64,000 nt of DNA, taken from contig JABLTG010000049.1 in NCBI GenBank assembly GCA_016618085.1, positions 45,193-109,192 on the forward strand, read 5' to 3'. Each line of letters starts with the position of its first letter. The stretch's first letter is position 1. This stretch comes from Neovahlkampfia damariscottae. Taxonomy: Eukaryota > Heterolobosea > Selenaionea > Neovahlkampfiida > Neovahlkampfiidae. The position numbers were made by a program, and so were the translations under genes. Shown piece after piece: positions 43,913 to 53,892 of the stretch. Under the pieces are notes generated by a model, which was not told where the DNA came from, made no database searches, and saw only the letters and a program-made list of their open reading frames with translations.

Positions 43913-45316
43913 ATGTACTGGTACAGCTACAAAGAAAAAGAACCACCAAAACTTATACTTCCACAAAAAATGCCTGAAAATACATCAAATGTTTCATCAA
44001 CACAAATAGAAAATTATTTATTGGAACTTAAAAAACCAAGAAAAGAAAGAGTACCTTGGTTTCTACAACAACAACAAAAAGAAGAAGAAGAAAGAAAAAA
44101 AGAAGTACGTAAACAAAAAATTCAAAGAGCTCGAGCAAAAGCAAAAAAAATTGCTGAACAAAAAAAGAAACAAGTTGAGTTTGATAAAACACATCCTGAA
44201 TCACAAGATTCATCTGCACCTGAAAAGGATGATGAAGAAATGAAAGAACCAAAAGATAAAAAGAAACATATTGAAGATATTAAAAAATCAATGAAGTCAG
44301 CGATTCAACCAGTGATTCAAAATGAACGAATCAATGAATTCAAATTTAGTATAACAACAGATGAAAAAGAAGAAAAAAATCAACAAGAAAATGATCCACA
44401 AAAAAACAAAGAAATTTATAAAAATCAATCTGAATTACCGAATTATCTTAAAAATTATTATTTTAAATCAGAATTTCAAGAAAAAAAAATATTGAAATTT
44501 GTGAAAGATTCTTGGGTTGAACAAAAAACAAATGATGAAATTGTCAATTTGAAAGAATTGACAATTATGACATTCAATGTTTGGTTTGATAGATTTTATT
44601 TCAAAGATCGTGTTTCTGAAATCATTTCAATTTTAAAATCATCATCTGCTCATGTAGTTTGTCTTCAAGAAGTCATTCCTCAATTTATAAAAATATTAAC
44701 AGAAGATGATTGGATTAAAAAAACATGTTATATTTCCGATTCCAATGGAACTAATATGAGATTATATGGACTTTTAACTATCTCAACCATCCCAATAGAA
44801 TCATTTACTATTCAAACATTACCTACAATGCAAGGAAGAAATTGTCAAATCTCAAATTTAAAAATTAACAATAAAACCATCAAAATTGCAAATGTACACT
44901 TAGAAAGTTTAAATTCAAGAGATTTAAGAGAAACACAATTGTTTTTAATTCAAAATTTTTTGAAAAATGATCACTCAATCATATTAGGTGATTTCAACTT
45001 TGATTCCAACAGAAATTACAATTTAGAAGAAAAACCATTGGAAAATGATGTACTATCAAAATATGGGTTAGAAGATTACACAGATTCATGGAAAGAGTTA
45101 TATCCTGATAATGAAGGATTCACTTTTGATTCTGAAAATAATTCAAATATTGAACAAATTGAAAGAATGAGATATGATAGAATTATTGTAAAAAAATCAA
45201 AAATTTGGAAATTGAAAGAAATGAAATTAATTGGGGATTCTTATATTTCAGATGATATTCCAATTTATCCATCGGATCATTTTGGATTGTCGTTGACCAT
45301 TGAAATAGACCAATAG
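43913..45316 (+). CDS. TDP2-like endonuclease/exonuclease/phosphatase-fold protein
   Basis: Single exon, 467 aa from ATG 43913, ending in TAG. The N-terminal ~200 residues are Lys/Glu-rich and probably disordered or helical. The C-terminal ~250 are an EEP domain with the metal-dependent motifs TIMTFNVWFD, VVCLQEVIPQF, NVHLESLNSRDLRETQ, ILGDFNFDSNR, RYDRIIV and YPSDHFGL. The HLES, LGDFNFD and PSDHFG spacing matches tyrosyl-DNA phosphodiesterase 2, which removes 5'-tyrosyl adducts left by topoisomerase II. Other EEP members remain possible. A CCAAT box lies about 35 nt upstream. Confidence 0.82.
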   Translation: MYWYSYKEKEPPKLILPQKMPENTSNVSSTQIENYLLELKKPRKERVPWFLQQQQKEEEERKKEVRKQKIQRARAKAKKIAEQKKKQVEFDKTHPESQDSSAPEKDDEEMKEPKDKKKHIEDIKKSMKSAIQPVIQNERINEFKFSITTDEKEEKNQQENDPQKNKEIYKNQSELPNYLKNYYFKSEFQEKKILKFVKDSWVEQKTNDEIVNLKELTIMTFNVWFDRFYFKDRVSEIISILKSSSAHVVCLQEVIPQFIKILTEDDWIKKTCYISDSNGTNMRLYGLLTISTIPIESFTIQTLPTMQGRNCQISNLKINNKTIKIANVHLESLNSRDLRETQLFLIQNFLKNDHSIILGDFNFDSNRNYNLEEKPLENDVLSKYGLEDYTDSWKELYPDNEGFTFDSENNSNIEQIERMRYDRIIVKKSKIWKLKEMKLIGDSYISDDIPIYPSDHFGLSLTIEIDQ

Positions 45317-45552
45317 AATAGTAATCCAATAAAAAGTCATCTTCAAGTTTCTGATGTATTTTTTCGAAAATTTGAAACTTCAATTTTTTTTGAGTGATAA
45401 AAATAGAAATACATTTCATTGGTCAAAGTGGTACTTCATCGTTGTAGTGAAAAACATTATGTTTCGTGAGGAATATATTCCTGACTACGTTCGTTTCAAT
45501 GGGTTGTTTTATTTTTTTGATGAAATAGTATAAATGTCAGCATTAGGCAGCT

Positions 45553-46221
45553 ATGAAGAGAGAAAGACTGGAGTCTCTTAGAAAAGAATCTAGACTTGAT
45601 AAACCGTTTTATTTTCACTTTGACAAAATAACAAATATTTGAAAGTTCTTTAACACAAAAAAAGGTTGTACAAAACAAAATTATCAATTTGACCATGTCA
45701 AAGTTTGTAGATTCCACAACTCTTTTTCTGGATGCAAAAACTGGAAATGTCACTATCTTCACATAAAATCCACTGATTCTAGATGCTATTTCAGTGTTGA
45801 GAAAGAATTAGAAGAATCAGTTCAAAATTTGATGAAGGAACAAGTTGCTCAAAGTTGTACTTTAGAAAAACAGAAAACGTCACCTGGATTTGTTCATTTT
45901 ATTTTAAGTGGTCCAAAAGAAAATACAAACTCAATGAAATATAAAATCCAAAATGTAATTCAAGAAAATGATAAAGAAGGTATCAAGAGACTTGAAGAAA
46001 GATCAGAGTTAATATCACTACTCATGCGGCGTCTTGAAGATCAAAGAAAAGATTCCTTCAATACTGCATTAAGAAGGACACAGAACGATATGGAATGGAC
46101 AGAAACAAACACTACATATACAAACTCTGACTATTGCTATCAAAATGATTTTCAAAAAGCTTATCCTACTGAACCAGGTCCTTTTCCGTCTATTTGCAAC
46201 TGTAGTAAATGTAAATATTGA
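45553..46221 (+). pseudogene. CCCH zinc-finger gene interrupted by an in-frame TGA
   Basis: From the ATG at 45553 the frame reads MKRERLESLRKESRLDK to DKITNI, then TGA, and continues in the same frame to a stop at 46221. The TGA stands at the first Cys of a CCCH finger (x-KFFNTKKGC-TKQN). The third Cys of that finger is Tyr, while His remains. A second finger is intact (CRFHNSFSGCKNWKCHYLH). The region after it is helical (IKRLEERSELISLLMRRLED), ending in a Cys pair (CNCSKCKY). An upstream start at 45459 (MFREEYIPDYVRF) follows a CCAAT box but cannot be joined cleanly. CCCH proteins bind RNA. I judge it a decaying gene. Confidence 0.6.
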
Positions 46222-46375
46222 AGGGAATAAATTTTTTAAAAATTTGGAATCGAAATTTTAAATTTTGAAATAATTTGGAAATAAAAGAATTTTTTATTCT
46301 CATTCAACTTTGAATGTGCTATGTTCGGGTTTACATGGGTTTCAAATTCTCTCTATTTTTTTTATCCAATCATAG

Positions 46376-47155
46376 ATGAGTCTAGAAAATTTACCTGACG
46401 TGACCAGCAACATAAATCCAGAAAATAAAAAAATTGTTATTTTATTTGGATGGAGTGGTTCTACACAAAAATTGTTATCAAAATACGCTCAAATTTATCA
46501 AGAAAGAAAAATGAGTACAATACAAATGGTTGCCCATTTAAAAATTGACAGAGACGCGAAATCAGTTGATCCATTCCTCAAAGCCATTGAAGAAAAATTC
46601 AATTTCAAAAATAAACAAGAAGAGTACAGTGTTTACTTTCATGTAATGTCCAATGGAGGTTTATTTAATTACATGAAGGCCTTGAAGCTAATGGAAACAA
46701 CTGATGAATTTAAACATTGGAAATCAATTGTAAAAGGAGTTGTTTTTGATAGTTGTCCTGGTGATTTAACAATTACTACCTATGCCACTGTTTTAACAAC
46801 CTACATTGACAATACAATTTTGAAAAATATTGCTTGGTTACTTGTTGTCTTCGGTATGCTATTTTGGGCACTTTTTTCAATTTGTTTTTCAAGTTTGAGA
46901 GTAAGTGCTGAGAAATCTTTTGTTGAACCGATGAAAAAAAGTTTACTTCATGATACAGTTCCATTGTTAATCATATACAGTGAAAAAGATCATTTGATTG
47001 ATTGTCAATATATAAACAAGTTTATCATTAAATTGACAAGTTTTAGAAAATTAGTATCATCAAAATTATTCAAAGATTCAGATCATGTTGCACATTTCAG
47101 AAAATATCCAAAAGAATATTTATACGCAATTGATAAATTATTGAATAATAAATAA
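46376..47155 (+). CDS. TMEM53/DUF829-like alpha/beta-hydrolase-fold protein
   Basis: Single exon, 259 aa, with CCAAT (TATCCAATCATAG) ending just before the ATG. Family features: VILFGWSGSTQKLLSKYAQI near the N-terminus, a nucleophile-elbow-like FHVMSNGGLFNYM, VVFDSCPGD, and the C-terminal LLIIYSEKDHLID and DSDHVAHFRKYP. A hydrophobic segment (AWLLVVFGMLFWALFSICF) lies in the middle. TMEM53 is a nuclear-envelope/ER membrane protein in animals; its catalytic activity is unproven. The convergent LPCAT gene stops 19 bp away. Confidence 0.85.
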   Translation: MSLENLPDVTSNINPENKKIVILFGWSGSTQKLLSKYAQIYQERKMSTIQMVAHLKIDRDAKSVDPFLKAIEEKFNFKNKQEEYSVYFHVMSNGGLFNYMKALKLMETTDEFKHWKSIVKGVVFDSCPGDLTITTYATVLTTYIDNTILKNIAWLLVVFGMLFWALFSICFSSLRVSAEKSFVEPMKKSLLHDTVPLLIIYSEKDHLIDCQYINKFIIKLTSFRKLVSSKLFKDSDHVAHFRKYPKEYLYAIDKLLNNK

Positions 47156-47174
47156 TCTTTATTGAAGAATGGAA

Positions 47175-48943
47175 TTATTCGAATGGTGATTTTTTTGAAA
47201 TAGTTGGTGTTTCAAGTTGATGAACAAAACCGTCCAACGCTTTTGAAGCAAAATCTATCAAAGAGGGATCTTTTTCAACAGCATTTTTGAATAGTTCAAA
47301 TGTTATTTCACCTTTTTTATTGGTATCAATAGCACCAAATAGTTCATCTACTTTTTCATCCAATGATTTTGCATCCAAATCTTCATAAACCAATGACATG
47401 ATTCCTGAAAATTCTTGTTTGCTAATTTTCATATCACCATTTAAATCGAATATTGTGAAAGCAAATTTTATGTGGGAAATATCATTTGGATCATTTGAAT
47501 AAGAGTTACGGTTCAACATTCTCATTCCTAAAATGAATTCTCTAAAATCAATTGTTCCATTTTCATCCTAATAAAAGAGTCAAACAATATTGTCATTACC
47601 ATATCCATCAAGTTAAATACTAACTTTAAGTATTCTGGATTTTGAAGTTTGGCTTTGGAAGCGTCAGTTTTTTTGGCCAATAATTTGAAAGCTTCTTCAA
47701 ACTCATAGAAATCAATTTTAGAATCTCTGTTGATATCAATTTTTTGGAATATCTTCAATAAATCATCGAAATCATTTTTGTTTTTTTCAAAACTCAAGCC
47801 ATATTTTTCAATCATTTCAACTACAGTAAAGTTCATGTCGAATTGTTTATATTTTTTTGCTGCTTGTGTTAAAAATAAAGAATCTTGAAATCCATGTTTT
47901 GTGATTGGAATATTGAGTGCAGATGCCATCACCTTTTGAACATTCTTTGCATACAAAGCTGGATTTTTTCTTTCTTCTTCATTAGGGAAATATGGCTCTA
48001 AATATTCAACTTCTGCATGAATTACGAATTGAGTCAATGCTCTATACATAATTTTCAACTCAGAATTACCTGGTGTCCTTGAAATAAACGTTAAAAAAAA
48101 CAAGAAAATGCAAACCAACTGTTTTTAAAAAATCAGTGATAAATTGTTGACAAACGCTGGATTCCAATGATTGTTTGGGAATTTTAGTAATATAGGTTGG
48201 ATCGGTACTCCAGGATAAAAAGCACCACTTTTGAATGTAATTAAAGCATCTCCATTGGTTGTTGTTCCTTCTGGAAAAATCAAAAGTCGTGGATAACCTG
48301 GATGTGTTGAGCGATGAATGATTTCTGAAACAACTTTACTACGACTATCTTTGTTTTTTCTTTCAACAAACACAGCTTCAACTGCATTGAATAAAGGTCC
48401 AAGTACTGTTAAAAAAAATGTTAAATTTGAATTACTTCAATACAGGGATTTGCTGCAGATTCAGCTCTCATTATTGGAGCGGACATTAAAAACCAATCTA
48501 AAATAAAACCATCAAAAGCTGTTCCATGGTTTGCAACACAAATTGGAGCGACATCTCTTGAGGCTACTTTTCCTTTGACTTTAATACACCAAAATCCCAT
48601 AACCATCAACACAACACGAAAAATAGGAAATGCTATATTTATAAATAGTTTTCTCCACCATGCTAAAGGAGGGTTATGACCATCAACCAATTTTCTAAAA
48701 ATTCATATTTTTTTTTTTTTACGGATTATAACCTGTTTGGGTATTAAATTTTGTTTATTATTCACCTAATAACGCAATGCGGCAAAGTATGTTCAGTGCT
48801 CCCAAAAGTATAAGCATCAATAAAACTTTTATTGGAACTATAATCGGTCCAATTACGTAAAATTTAATACTTTCATATAAACTCCATTTACTTTTTGGTG
48901 AAAATGGATTCACAAATTCATTTTTCACTTCTGTTTTGGTCAT
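47175..48943 (-). CDS. LPCAT: Lysophosphatidylcholine acyltransferase with EF-hands (LPCAT1/2-like)
   Basis: Six exons (48943-48766, 48732-48723, 48694-48444, 48405-48156, 48077-47600, 47567-47175) give 519 aa in exact phase. The second exon is a 10-nt microexon. After an N-terminal membrane segment (IIVPIKVLLMLILLGAL), the PlsC domain has the catalytic NHGTAFD and the substrate motif FPEGTTTNG. The C-terminal half holds four EF-hands (DINRDSKIDFYEF, DMDENGTIDFREF, DLNGDMKISKQEF, DTNKKGEITFELF). It reacylates lysophospholipids at the ER, possibly under calcium control. The intron at 48078-48155 is drawn as 78 nt; a shorter 33-nt intron leaving a hydrophobic insert is also in frame. Confidence 0.9.
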
Positions 48944-49000
48944 GTTTGAAAACAATAATGGTTGGTTAGGAGATAGTGTCCAATTAAAACTCAATTTGTT
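48944..49000. promoter_or_regulatory. 57-bp bidirectional promoter with CCAAT box
   Basis: Only 57 bp separate the ATG of LPCAT (minus, 48943) from the ATG of the B-box gene (plus, 49001). The spacer has one clear CCAAT element (GTCCAATTAAA, 48979-48989) and a GGTTGGTTAGG element readable as CCAACC on the other strand. No other spacer sequence is available, so both genes must share this DNA. Confidence 0.75.
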
Positions 49001-50093
49001 ATGTTTGAATTTGATGGACCACTGATTGAAGATGGAAAGGCATGTGGTAATTTTTATAAAATAACTGATTTTTTTTTCAGAGAATTGTGATGAAAACTTT
49101 GCTGATTTTTATTGTGAAAATTGTTCAATGATAGTTTGTGAAGGTTGTTCAAATGTTATTCATAAAAAAAAGAAAGATCACAACATTAAATTGATAGATG
49201 ATAAGAGTATACAAATCAAGAAAAAAATAGTTTGTCAAACTCATGAAGATTCGGAAGTTTATTTTTTTTGCATCACTCACAAAGAATTCATTTGTCCAAA
49301 GTGTGTTTTAGTAGATTTTAATGGTAAACATATAAACTGTAAAAGAATCAAAATTGATGAAGTTCCAGATTTTTGTCAAGATCAAAAAAAACAATTGGAC
49401 AAAATTGAAGAAGATTTATCAAAAGAAATTATTTTGTTGGAGAATTATAAATCAAAAACCGAGGAAATATTAAAGAAAATAATATTTTTTCAAGAGAATT
49501 TAAATGAATCACTGAATATAGTCCAACTGTCAAAAAGATCAAAAATTGATGATCAAATGATTCTAGTATACTCTGAGATTATTTCAAAGTTGAATAATGT
49601 TGAAACTATTCGAATGGAATATGATATTTCATTGATTAAATTATTCAATTTATCATCAAAAGAGTATGAACTTTATGAAACAACATTCTATCAACAAAAA
49701 GTAGTTTTGGTGGCAGTTGATTATGAAACTCCATCTCTTGGAAGTAAAGAAAAACATGAAGAGTTGGCGAAAACTTTGAATTTGAAAATGCCAACTTGGA
49801 CACATCTTGGTGATGGAAAAAGTTTTTCGACTTCGCATAAGAAATCAAAAGATGGAATAGAGATTTATACGAATATCCATCAGTACTATGAAACTTATTT
49901 GAAGAAGAAATATGATTTTAAAATTTACACAAATTTGTTATTCTTGCAAGGGACAAAACAATCAGGATGGGCACACAATGCTGAGAATGGTTGTTTCGGA
50001 GCGTTTGGAGGTCCTAAAGGAAACAGTTTTTCATATTGTCGAAATGGGGACATTTGCAAAAAACGATTGCATGTTTATCTATTTTTTAGATAA
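49001..50093 (+). CDS. B-box zinc-finger protein with coiled coil
   Basis: Two exons (49001-49046 and 49081-50093), 34-nt intron, 352 aa in exact phase. Two zinc-binding B-box-like modules: residues ~14-50 (CENCDENFADFYCENC, then CEGC) and ~65-105 (CQTHEDSEVYFFCITH, CPKC). A coiled coil runs ~110-195. The C-terminal ~130 residues are a compact domain with PTWTHLGDGKSFSTSH and a Gly/Asn-rich end (QSGWAHNAENGCFGAFGGP) that I cannot assign. The layout is TRIM-like without a RING. It resembles the gene at 53893-55320 in its first half. Confidence 0.78.
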
Positions 50094-50277
50094 AAATCTT
50101 AAGGATAAATAAATCAGTATTTATTGCACAAACAAATTATTGAAGGCATTTATCTATTTCTGTCAGTCAAATTGTTTAGAGAAGGTACAATTACTTTTTT
50201 TGGTAATTCGAAGCTCCAATTTAAAATATTATTCAGTGATTGGTCGATAAAACAGAAAAAAAAAACTCAACTGTTGC

Positions 50278-51900
50278 ATGGAAGTTGAAGCCAAAACATC
50301 TTCCATTGATGTACGATATCTGATTGACCTTAAAACTACCAAAGACCTTTCAAATTCTGACTATATTGACATGGGTATAAAACTCCTCGTTTTTCATTTG
50401 GATAATTATGACTGCAAAACTTGTCAACTTTTACATCAAAAACTGAATAAAATGAATAGTAATTTTGAAGCACAGGGCTATATATTGCTATTGTATTATG
50501 AGCGAAAGGATCAAGATGTTTTTGATATTTTCCGAAGTGAATTTAACAACCAAATAGATTATTTTTTTGTTGATAAGACAACAAATTTATTTCTTGAAGG
50601 ATGTAAATGTAAGTCAACTTTTTTTGAAATTCATGAAAATTATCTGGTAAATATTTACACACATGAAGAATTGGAAAACTCTTTTTCAAAAATTCTGGAA
50701 GAATTACAAGTGGAGGAGTTTGTAGAAGATATAAAACAGAATAACTCAATTTCTTCTTCAGTATCAAGTCCTGTTGAAATGAGTTTCAACATAAACTTAT
50801 CTCCACTGTTGAACGTGGAAAGAAAAAGTGATTCGTCAGATTTAAAGAAAGTACCAAGTTTTTTCAAAAGAATTTCCAATAATATATTGAGCCCAAGAGG
50901 TCAAAAATCACCAGAAACACCAGATTCACTTCCAGATATTTCCGAGATTGAAGAAGATTATCAATTTGTTAAAGAATTTGAAAATAACCCTGATATCATA
51001 CTTCAGAATAATCATGTCAAAGATACTTTAGAAATGGGTCTTCGTTTAGTTGTTTTTCATATGGACAATTTGAAATGTCCAAATTGTTTGGAGTTTCACA
51101 ATTCTTTAAATCACAATATGGATTTTCTTTTGGGTGAAATGATAACTCCTCTTTTGAATTATTCTAGATCTGATCAGAATACGTTCCAACTGTTGAATGA
51201 TTTTACAAAAAACAATATAGAAATTCTAAATCTATCAGATATTTCAGAAGAAGGATTAAAAACATTTGAGCGTTGTGAAGCATCTATAATCATAGTCCTT
51301 GATCACTCAAATTTTGTTCACTTGAAACATGAAAATATCTCAATGAATTCAATTGCCAAATCATGTAGTTTTGATTTTGAAAATTCCAAAAAATTAGAAA
51401 TTCTTCAAAAGAAAGTTGATGAAAATGATAATCGAAAATCGTCAAAAAGGATGATAAGCTTCAAGTCATTATTCAAGAAGAATTCATCTCAAAAATTGAT
51501 TTCGGTTCTGGAGGAACCAACCAATGATGAAACAACTCCAAAATTTATTATGCAAAATAAGACTTTGGATGATGTTTTAAAAGATGACAAATTGAGAACA
51601 AATTACTTCAACTATTTAAAAAAAGAATGTGCAGAAGAAAATTTGATTTTTTATGAACATGTTCAAAAATATAAATCACTTGGATGGACAGATAGAAAAA
51701 CTCATGCAAGAGAAATGATCAAATTATTTTTTGATTCAGAAGGAAAATTTGAATTAAATACAACAGAGAAATTGAAAAAAATAGTTTCTGAACAAGTTAT
51801 TTTTGGGAAAAAAGATTTATTTGATGAGATTTTAAAAAATACATTGAGAATGTTGAATTTTGATGTTCTTAAGAGATTTTTGGGAACACAAGGATTTTAA
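50278..51900 (+). CDS. RGS protein with two tandem CxxC thioredoxin-like domains (paralogue 2)
   Basis: Single exon, 540 aa, CCAAT (GTGATTGGTCG) about 35 nt upstream. First module: FHLDNYDCKTCQLLHQKLN with YERKDQDVF. Second module: FHMDNLKCPNCLEFHNSLN with YSRSDQNTF. The linker carries a basic, hydrophobic patch (PSFFKRISNNILSPRG) and a second patch (ISFKSLFKKNSS) before the RGS domain at ~430-535 (AEENLIFYEHVQKYKSLGW). It is followed 268 bp later by paralogue 3 in the same direction, a tandem duplicate. Paralogue 1 is inverted, 44 kb away. Likely role: GTPase acceleration on G-alpha, with redox input (inference). Confidence 0.86.
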   Translation: MEVEAKTSSIDVRYLIDLKTTKDLSNSDYIDMGIKLLVFHLDNYDCKTCQLLHQKLNKMNSNFEAQGYILLLYYERKDQDVFDIFRSEFNNQIDYFFVDKTTNLFLEGCKCKSTFFEIHENYLVNIYTHEELENSFSKILEELQVEEFVEDIKQNNSISSSVSSPVEMSFNINLSPLLNVERKSDSSDLKKVPSFFKRISNNILSPRGQKSPETPDSLPDISEIEEDYQFVKEFENNPDIILQNNHVKDTLEMGLRLVVFHMDNLKCPNCLEFHNSLNHNMDFLLGEMITPLLNYSRSDQNTFQLLNDFTKNNIEILNLSDISEEGLKTFERCEASIIIVLDHSNFVHLKHENISMNSIAKSCSFDFENSKKLEILQKKVDENDNRKSSKRMISFKSLFKKNSSQKLISVLEEPTNDETTPKFIMQNKTLDDVLKDDKLRTNYFNYLKKECAEENLIFYEHVQKYKSLGWTDRKTHAREMIKLFFDSEGKFELNTTEKLKKIVSEQVIFGKKDLFDEILKNTLRMLNFDVLKRFLGTQGF

Positions 51901-52167
51901 ACGATGAAAGAAGTTATTATTTACAAAATTCTAATGATTGAATAAAGTTTAAATAGGTACAACTGTTTCAATTTGTTTAACTCTTTGTAGTTTTAACAAT
52001 GAAAATTGAGATATTAAACAATTGGTGACAAATCAGATTATAAACGGAGTTAAAGGAGAATTTTTCTTGTACAATTTGGGAAGCTTCGAAAATTTTGACT
52101 ACTTAATCAAGATAATCGAAGATACTAAAATGAACAACTGAAACCCATTGGACAATTGAAAAAAAAA
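51901..52167. other. Spacer between tandem RGS genes with a short decayed ORF
   Basis: A plus-strand open stretch before the stop at about 52141 reads NGVKGEFFLYNLGSFENFDY. Stops lie just upstream, so this is a remnant at best. The AATAAA signal of the upstream gene is near 51940, and the CCAAT box of the downstream gene (CCCATTGGACAATTG) ends the spacer. Confidence 0.4.
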
Positions 52168-53814
52168 ATGAAAACAAGACGCAACAGAGTGAATGTCCCA
52201 CATTTATTAAACTCAAGCACAACTAAACCACTGTCTAACAAAGACTACCTTCATATGGGATTGAAAATACTGGTCTTTCATCTTGATTGTTATGATTGTT
52301 CTTGTTGTCAAAATGTACATCAAAAATTAAACAAATTAAATGAAGAATTTGCTTCTCAAGGGTATATATTATTGCTTTACTATGATCGTAAGGATCAAGA
52401 TCTTTTCAGAGTTTTCAGAAAAGAATTTGAAAATGTTATGGATTATTTTGTACTCAATGATTTTGATCAAGAGTTTAAAATTGGTTCAAAGTGTAATTCA
52501 AAAATCATTCAAATCAATGAAAATGCAATGTCTCATACATACACTCATGATGATCTCGAAAATTCATTTCCTGCAATCTTACAATATTTCAACATTGAAG
52601 AGGAAGTTATTGAAGAAGACTTGGAAGACAGACTATCCATTGACTCAGTATCTAGTTCAGAAACTGGGGAAGTTTATTTATCTTCCTTATTGGATGACAA
52701 AAAAAAAGTCAGAAAAAGTGTTTCACTTCCTTTTCAAAACAAAAAACCAAGTTTTTTGAAAAGACTATCAAACAGAGTTTTAAGTCCTAGATCATCAACA
52801 AATTCATTATTGACACCAATTGGAAGCAAATCACCAAAAAGTCCAGATTCATTTGATTCTAAATTTGAAGAGGATTATAAATTTGAAAAAGAAATAACCA
52901 AAGAAAAGGAAATATTAGTGGAACATATTGGAATCAAAGAATCATTAGAAATGGGATTAAAAGTTGTATTGTTTCATATGGATAATTTGAAATGCTCTCA
53001 TTGTCTACAATTTCACAAAGAGTTGAATCAAAATGTTGATTTGCTCTTGGGAGAAATGATAACACCAGCTTTGAATTATTGCAGATCAGATCAAAATATG
53101 TTTCAAATGTTGAATGATTTCGAAAAAAACAAAATTGAAATTATTGAACTTTCCAATATATCAGAACAACCACTTTCAGATTTTGGAAAATGTAAAGCAT
53201 CTGTGTTGGTATTACTTGATGGATCAAATTGTATTCAATTATCTCATGATGAAATATCAATGTATTCCATCGCAAAAACATGTGGGTTTGAGATTCGTGA
53301 TTCAAAAAAATTGAAATTAAACCAACAAAAAATTCAACATGAATTTGAACCAACAACTCCCAAAAAAATAGGAGGTTTCAAAAAGATATTTAAAAGAGAA
53401 TCTTCTAGATCACCCCAATCATCTGAAGATCATCCTCTTGATGAATTGACTCCTAGATATATCACTCACAATATGACTTTAGAAGATGTCGTGAGAGATG
53501 AAAAAATGAAAAACAACTTTATGAATTTCTTGAAGAAGGAAAATGCAGAAGAAAATTTGTTGTTTTATTTAGATGTTCAAAAATATAAATCACTTGGATG
53601 GACTGAAAGAAGAGAATTTTCAAAAACAATTGTGAAAAATTTTTTGGAACCATTTGGAAAATTGGAATTAAATATTTCAGCAACATTGAAAAATCAAGTT
53701 ATTGAACGATTAATTTATGGACAAAAAGATGTTTTTGATGAAGTGTTGAATAATTCAATTTCAATGATGAGATTTGATGTGTTAAAAAGATTTTTGGAAA
53801 CTCAAAGTTATTAA
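52168..53814 (+). CDS. RGS protein with two tandem CxxC thioredoxin-like domains (paralogue 3)
   Basis: Single exon, 548 aa from ATG 52168; the frame is open to a TTG at 52156, but the CCAAT box (CATTGGAC near 52146) and the ATG rule favour 52168. First module: FHLDCYDCSCCQNVHQKLN with YDRKDQDLF. Second: FHMDNLKCSHCLQFHKELN with YCRSDQNMF. Linker motif: PSFLKRLSNRVLSPRSS. The RGS domain (~440-545) is the most divergent of the three (AEENLLFYLDVQKYKSLGW). The four CxxC-pair cysteines and the DQ motifs are kept in all three copies, so they are under selection. Confidence 0.86.
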   Translation: MKTRRNRVNVPHLLNSSTTKPLSNKDYLHMGLKILVFHLDCYDCSCCQNVHQKLNKLNEEFASQGYILLLYYDRKDQDLFRVFRKEFENVMDYFVLNDFDQEFKIGSKCNSKIIQINENAMSHTYTHDDLENSFPAILQYFNIEEEVIEEDLEDRLSIDSVSSSETGEVYLSSLLDDKKKVRKSVSLPFQNKKPSFLKRLSNRVLSPRSSTNSLLTPIGSKSPKSPDSFDSKFEEDYKFEKEITKEKEILVEHIGIKESLEMGLKVVLFHMDNLKCSHCLQFHKELNQNVDLLLGEMITPALNYCRSDQNMFQMLNDFEKNKIEIIELSNISEQPLSDFGKCKASVLVLLDGSNCIQLSHDEISMYSIAKTCGFEIRDSKKLKLNQQKIQHEFEPTTPKKIGGFKKIFKRESSRSPQSSEDHPLDELTPRYITHNMTLEDVVRDEKMKNNFMNFLKKENAEENLLFYLDVQKYKSLGWTERREFSKTIVKNFLEPFGKLELNISATLKNQVIERLIYGQKDVFDEVLNNSISMMRFDVLKRFLETQSY

Positions 53815-53892
53815 TAACCAAATTTGTATATTATTTAATAATTTTTTTCATTTTTTTTTTGTCCAATCAAATTATATTTTCTTCAAAACATC

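Noticed and set aside
45650-45660. Reassigned TGA (Cys or Sec) code
   Set aside because: TGA ends several good genes (7517, 17052, 43270), so a standard code with a broken gene is simpler.
48119-48151. 33-nt intron alternative in LPCAT leaving a hydrophobic insert (LVCIFLFFLTFIS)
   Set aside because: In frame, but the 78-nt choice gives the spacing normal for the family between the acyltransferase core and the next helix; kept as a caveat.
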